Below are positions 6,851 to 7,921 of a stretch of DNA of 7,921 nucleotides, in pieces (position 1 is the first letter of the stretch; every line of letters starts with the position of its first letter). The position numbers and the translations under genes were made by a program. The stretch is from Longimicrobium sp. (lineage in GTDB: Bacteria > Gemmatimonadota > Gemmatimonadetes > Longimicrobiales > Longimicrobiaceae): NCBI GenBank assembly GCA_030446945.1, contig JAUJMI010000156.1:1-7921 (forward strand), written 5' to 3'. The notes beneath the pieces are model-generated. The model was not told where the DNA came from, ran no database searches, and worked only from the letters and a program-made list of their open reading frames with translations.

Positions 6851-7168
6851 TCAGCGCAGCGGGTTGTCGCGCTGCTCGCCGCGCCACACGGCGTCGTCGT
6901 CCGCCTCGTCGCCCTCGGCGCGCACCAGCTCCAGGCCGGGAATGGGCTGCGGATGCAGGTGGTTGCGGGTGGTCCCCTCCCAACCGCAGGCGGTGCACCA
7001 GCGCTGGCTGAGGAAGCGGCGCACCGGGCGCAGCATCGCGGAGCGGATCGCCAGCGTTTCGCCGCCGCAGCGGGGGCAGTCGCGCCCCGCGGGAAGCAGC
7101 GCCACCAGCAGCAGCACGGGTGCCACGAACATCACGATCCAGAGCGCCGCCATGAACATCACGAACAT
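6851..7168 (-). CDS. Small membrane-anchored zinc-ribbon protein, 105 aa, function unknown
   Basis: I do not recognise the family. Seen: one hydrophobic segment at residues 4-27 (MFMAALWIVMFVAPVLLLVALL), starting at the very N-terminus; then CPRCGG (Cys31, Cys34) and, 24 residues on, CTACGW (Cys58, Cys61), a four-cysteine zinc ribbon; between the Cys pairs a basic stretch with RPVRR; and an acidic, probably flexible tail (EGDEADDD, 85-92). Topology by the positive-inside rule is probably N-out, with the ribbon in the cytoplasm. The start at 7168 is set by GGAGG five bases upstream. The gene ends at the terminator hairpin shared with the M16 operon and is divergent from the tRNA-modification gene, so it seems monocistronic. 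The zinc ribbon could bind nucleic acid or protein at the membrane, but no function should be assigned. A four-Cys ribbon with GW after the last Cys also occurs in many short uncharacterised proteins. Confidence 0.8.
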   Translation of the reverse strand: MFVMFMAALWIVMFVAPVLLLVALLPAGRDCPRCGGETLAIRSAMLRPVRRFLSQRWCTACGWEGTTRNHLHPQPIPGLELVRAEGDEADDDAVWRGEQRDNPLR

Positions 7169-7367
7169 CGGTCCCTCCTTTTGCGCTGTGCGTCTCCGCC
7201 GATCTTGCGAGGTTGCTGAGCGTCGGGTCTGGAGGTGTCCCGGGGTCCCGCAGGCACCTTCGGGGAGCCGCACATCGGCCGACGTTCTCCAGGCTCTGGA
7301 CAGGCAAAGCGCATGCCGGACGAGCCGCACCCCGCACGGATTCACGGGCACCGTAATCTTTGGCTGA
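7169..7367. other. 199-bp divergent intergenic region
   Basis: No gene or tRNA is visible on either strand. It should hold the promoters of both flanking genes. Apart from the ribosome binding site at 7174-7178, the only promoter-like string is TAATCT at 7354-7359 on the + strand, 8 nt before the next ATG, with no convincing -35 at 7331-7336. A short GC-rich imperfect inverted repeat lies around 7225-7260 (GGTG...CACC), too weak to call. Confidence 0.4.
7174..7178 (-). promoter_or_regulatory. Ribosome binding site GGAGG of the zinc-ribbon gene
   Basis: On the - strand AAGGAGGG precedes the ATG at 7168 with a 5-nt gap. This decides between the first Met and the in-frame Met codons at residues 4 and 6, and excludes the long upstream in-frame extension. 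Confidence 0.8.
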
Positions 7368-7921
7368 ATGAAGACCTTGTCGATCGATCCAGGCGCTCCT
7401 GACGCGGCCGATCTCGGGCTGGCGGCGGAGGCGCTGCGGGGAGGCGGGCTGGTCGCCTTCCCCACAGAGACGGTGTACGGGCTGGGCGCCAACGCGCTCG
7501 ATCCGGACGCCGTGGCGCGCATCTTTGCCGCGAAGGGGCGCCCCGACTACAACCCGCTGATCGTCCACGCCGCGGACGCGGAGGCCGCGCGCGCCCTGGC
7601 CGCGGAGTGGCCCGCGGCGGCGGAGCGGCTGGCGGCTGCCTTCTGGCCCGGCCCGCTCACCCTGATCGTCCCTAAGGCGGCGCATGTGCCGGACGCGGTG
7701 ACGGCGGGGCTTCCCAACGTGGCCATCCGCGTTCCCGGGCACCCGGTGGCGCAGGCGCTCCTGGCCGCCGCCGGCATCCCCGTCGCCGCGCCGAGCGCCA
7801 ACCGCTCCGGCGAGGTCTCCCCCACCACCGCCGAGCACGTGGTGCGCGGGCTGGGCGAGGCGGTGGACGTGGTGGTGGATGGCGGCCCGTGCACGCTGGG
7901 CATCGAGTCCACCGTCGTGTC
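7368..7921 (+). CDS. tsaC: L-threonylcarbamoyladenylate synthase (TsaC/Sua5/YwlC family), 3' end outside window
   Basis: Catalyses formation of threonylcarbamoyl-AMP from threonine, bicarbonate and ATP, the first step of t6A37 modification of ANN-decoding tRNAs; cytosolic. Seen in the first 184 residues: GGGLVAFPTETVYGLGA (25-41), AKGRPDYNPLIVH (55-67), FWPGPLTLIVPK (92-103), IRVPGHP (120-126), APSANRSGEVSPTT (141-154) and GIESTVV (178-184), which together are the YrdC/Sua5 domain. The IESTVV motif is typical of the Sua5/YwlC type, which often carries an extra C-terminal domain; whether this one does lies past the window edge. The ATG at 7368 follows directly on an in-frame TGA (7365-7367), so the start cannot be further upstream. 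No Shine-Dalgarno is visible, but TAATCT at 7354-7359 would put transcription start at or just before the ATG, so a leaderless message is possible. The symbol reflects function; sua5 or ywlC would be equally valid. Confidence 0.93.
   Translation, partial: MKTLSIDPGAPDAADLGLAAEALRGGGLVAFPTETVYGLGANALDPDAVARIFAAKGRPDYNPLIVHAADAEAARALAAEWPAAAERLAAAFWPGPLTLIVPKAAHVPDAVTAGLPNVAIRVPGHPVAQALLAAAGIPVAAPSANRSGEVSPTTAEHVVRGLGEAVDVVVDGGPCTLGIESTVV

Noticed and set aside
7225..7260. Possible tRNA or riboswitch in the gap between the zinc-ribbon and tsaC genes
   Set aside because: No acceptor stem, T-loop GTTCRA-type sequence or cloverleaf could be built on either strand; only a weak imperfect inverted repeat is present.
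6138..7367. Open frame of 409 codons on the + strand spanning the end of the second M16 gene, the terminator and the zinc-ribbon gene
   Set aside because: It reads in the wrong frame through M16, across the terminator and antisense to a gene with its own ribosome binding site; no domain visible.
7169..7522. N-terminal extension of the zinc-ribbon protein (223-codon frame to 7522)
   Set aside because: It would run antisense through the threonylcarbamoyl-AMP synthase gene; the strong ribosome binding site at 7174-7178 and the membrane helix starting right at residue 4 favour the 7168 start.

Overview
The window is very GC-rich chromosomal DNA (roughly 70% GC by eye) with almost all third codon positions G or C, GTG starts, purine-rich ribosome binding sites and tightly packed genes. 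Nothing in it looks like phage, plasmid or transposase. The base composition and the gene families (cytosolic metallopeptidases including an ACE-like M2 enzyme, a paired M16B peptidase, and an intergenic array of GGGAGAGGG/CCCTCACCC palindromes) would fit a soil or freshwater bacterium such as a Gemmatimonadota (Longimicrobium-like) member. That placement is an inference from overall style, not a proven assignment.

Layout. (1) Positions 1-2758, + strand: the 3' part of an M20-family dipeptidase, whose stop overlaps the GTG start of a 538-aa M2/M3-type (ACE-like) zinc metallopeptidase by 4 nt. (2) Positions 2759-3117: a 359-bp gene-free stretch between convergent genes. It holds a strong GC hairpin just after the peptidase gene and then a 250-bp palindrome-rich element bounded by 10-bp inverted ends, which stops one base short of the next gene's stop codon. 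(3) Positions 3118-4017, - strand: phosphatidylserine decarboxylase (psd) with the LGST self-cleavage site. (4) Positions 4018-4154: a divergent promoter region with a 13-nt palindrome next to the psd start, a candidate extended -10 and a leader hairpin. (5) Positions 4155-6765, + strand: two overlapping M16 peptidase genes. The first has the HxxEH zinc site and the second has lost it but has the R/Y pair, which is the arrangement of an obligate M16B heterodimer. (6) Positions 6779-6817: a bidirectional terminator hairpin. (7) Positions 6851-7168, - strand: a small membrane-anchored zinc-ribbon protein of unknown function. (8) From 7368 to the window edge, + strand: a threonylcarbamoyl-AMP synthase (TsaC/Sua5/YwlC family) truncated by the window.

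How the genes work together. The M20 and M2-type genes look like one translationally coupled peptide-catabolism unit: a peptidyl-dipeptidase-like enzyme could release dipeptides that the M20 dipeptidase then splits. The M16 pair would add a chamber-type peptidase that degrades longer unfolded peptides. No signal peptides are visible on the two M16 proteins or on the M2-type protein, so these would act in the cytoplasm. Psd (phospholipid synthesis) and TsaC (tRNA t6A modification) are housekeeping genes. I do not see a convincing novel defence, mobile or secondary-metabolite system. The items most worth a second look are the palindromic element, the coupled ACE-like/M20 pair and the small zinc-ribbon membrane protein.
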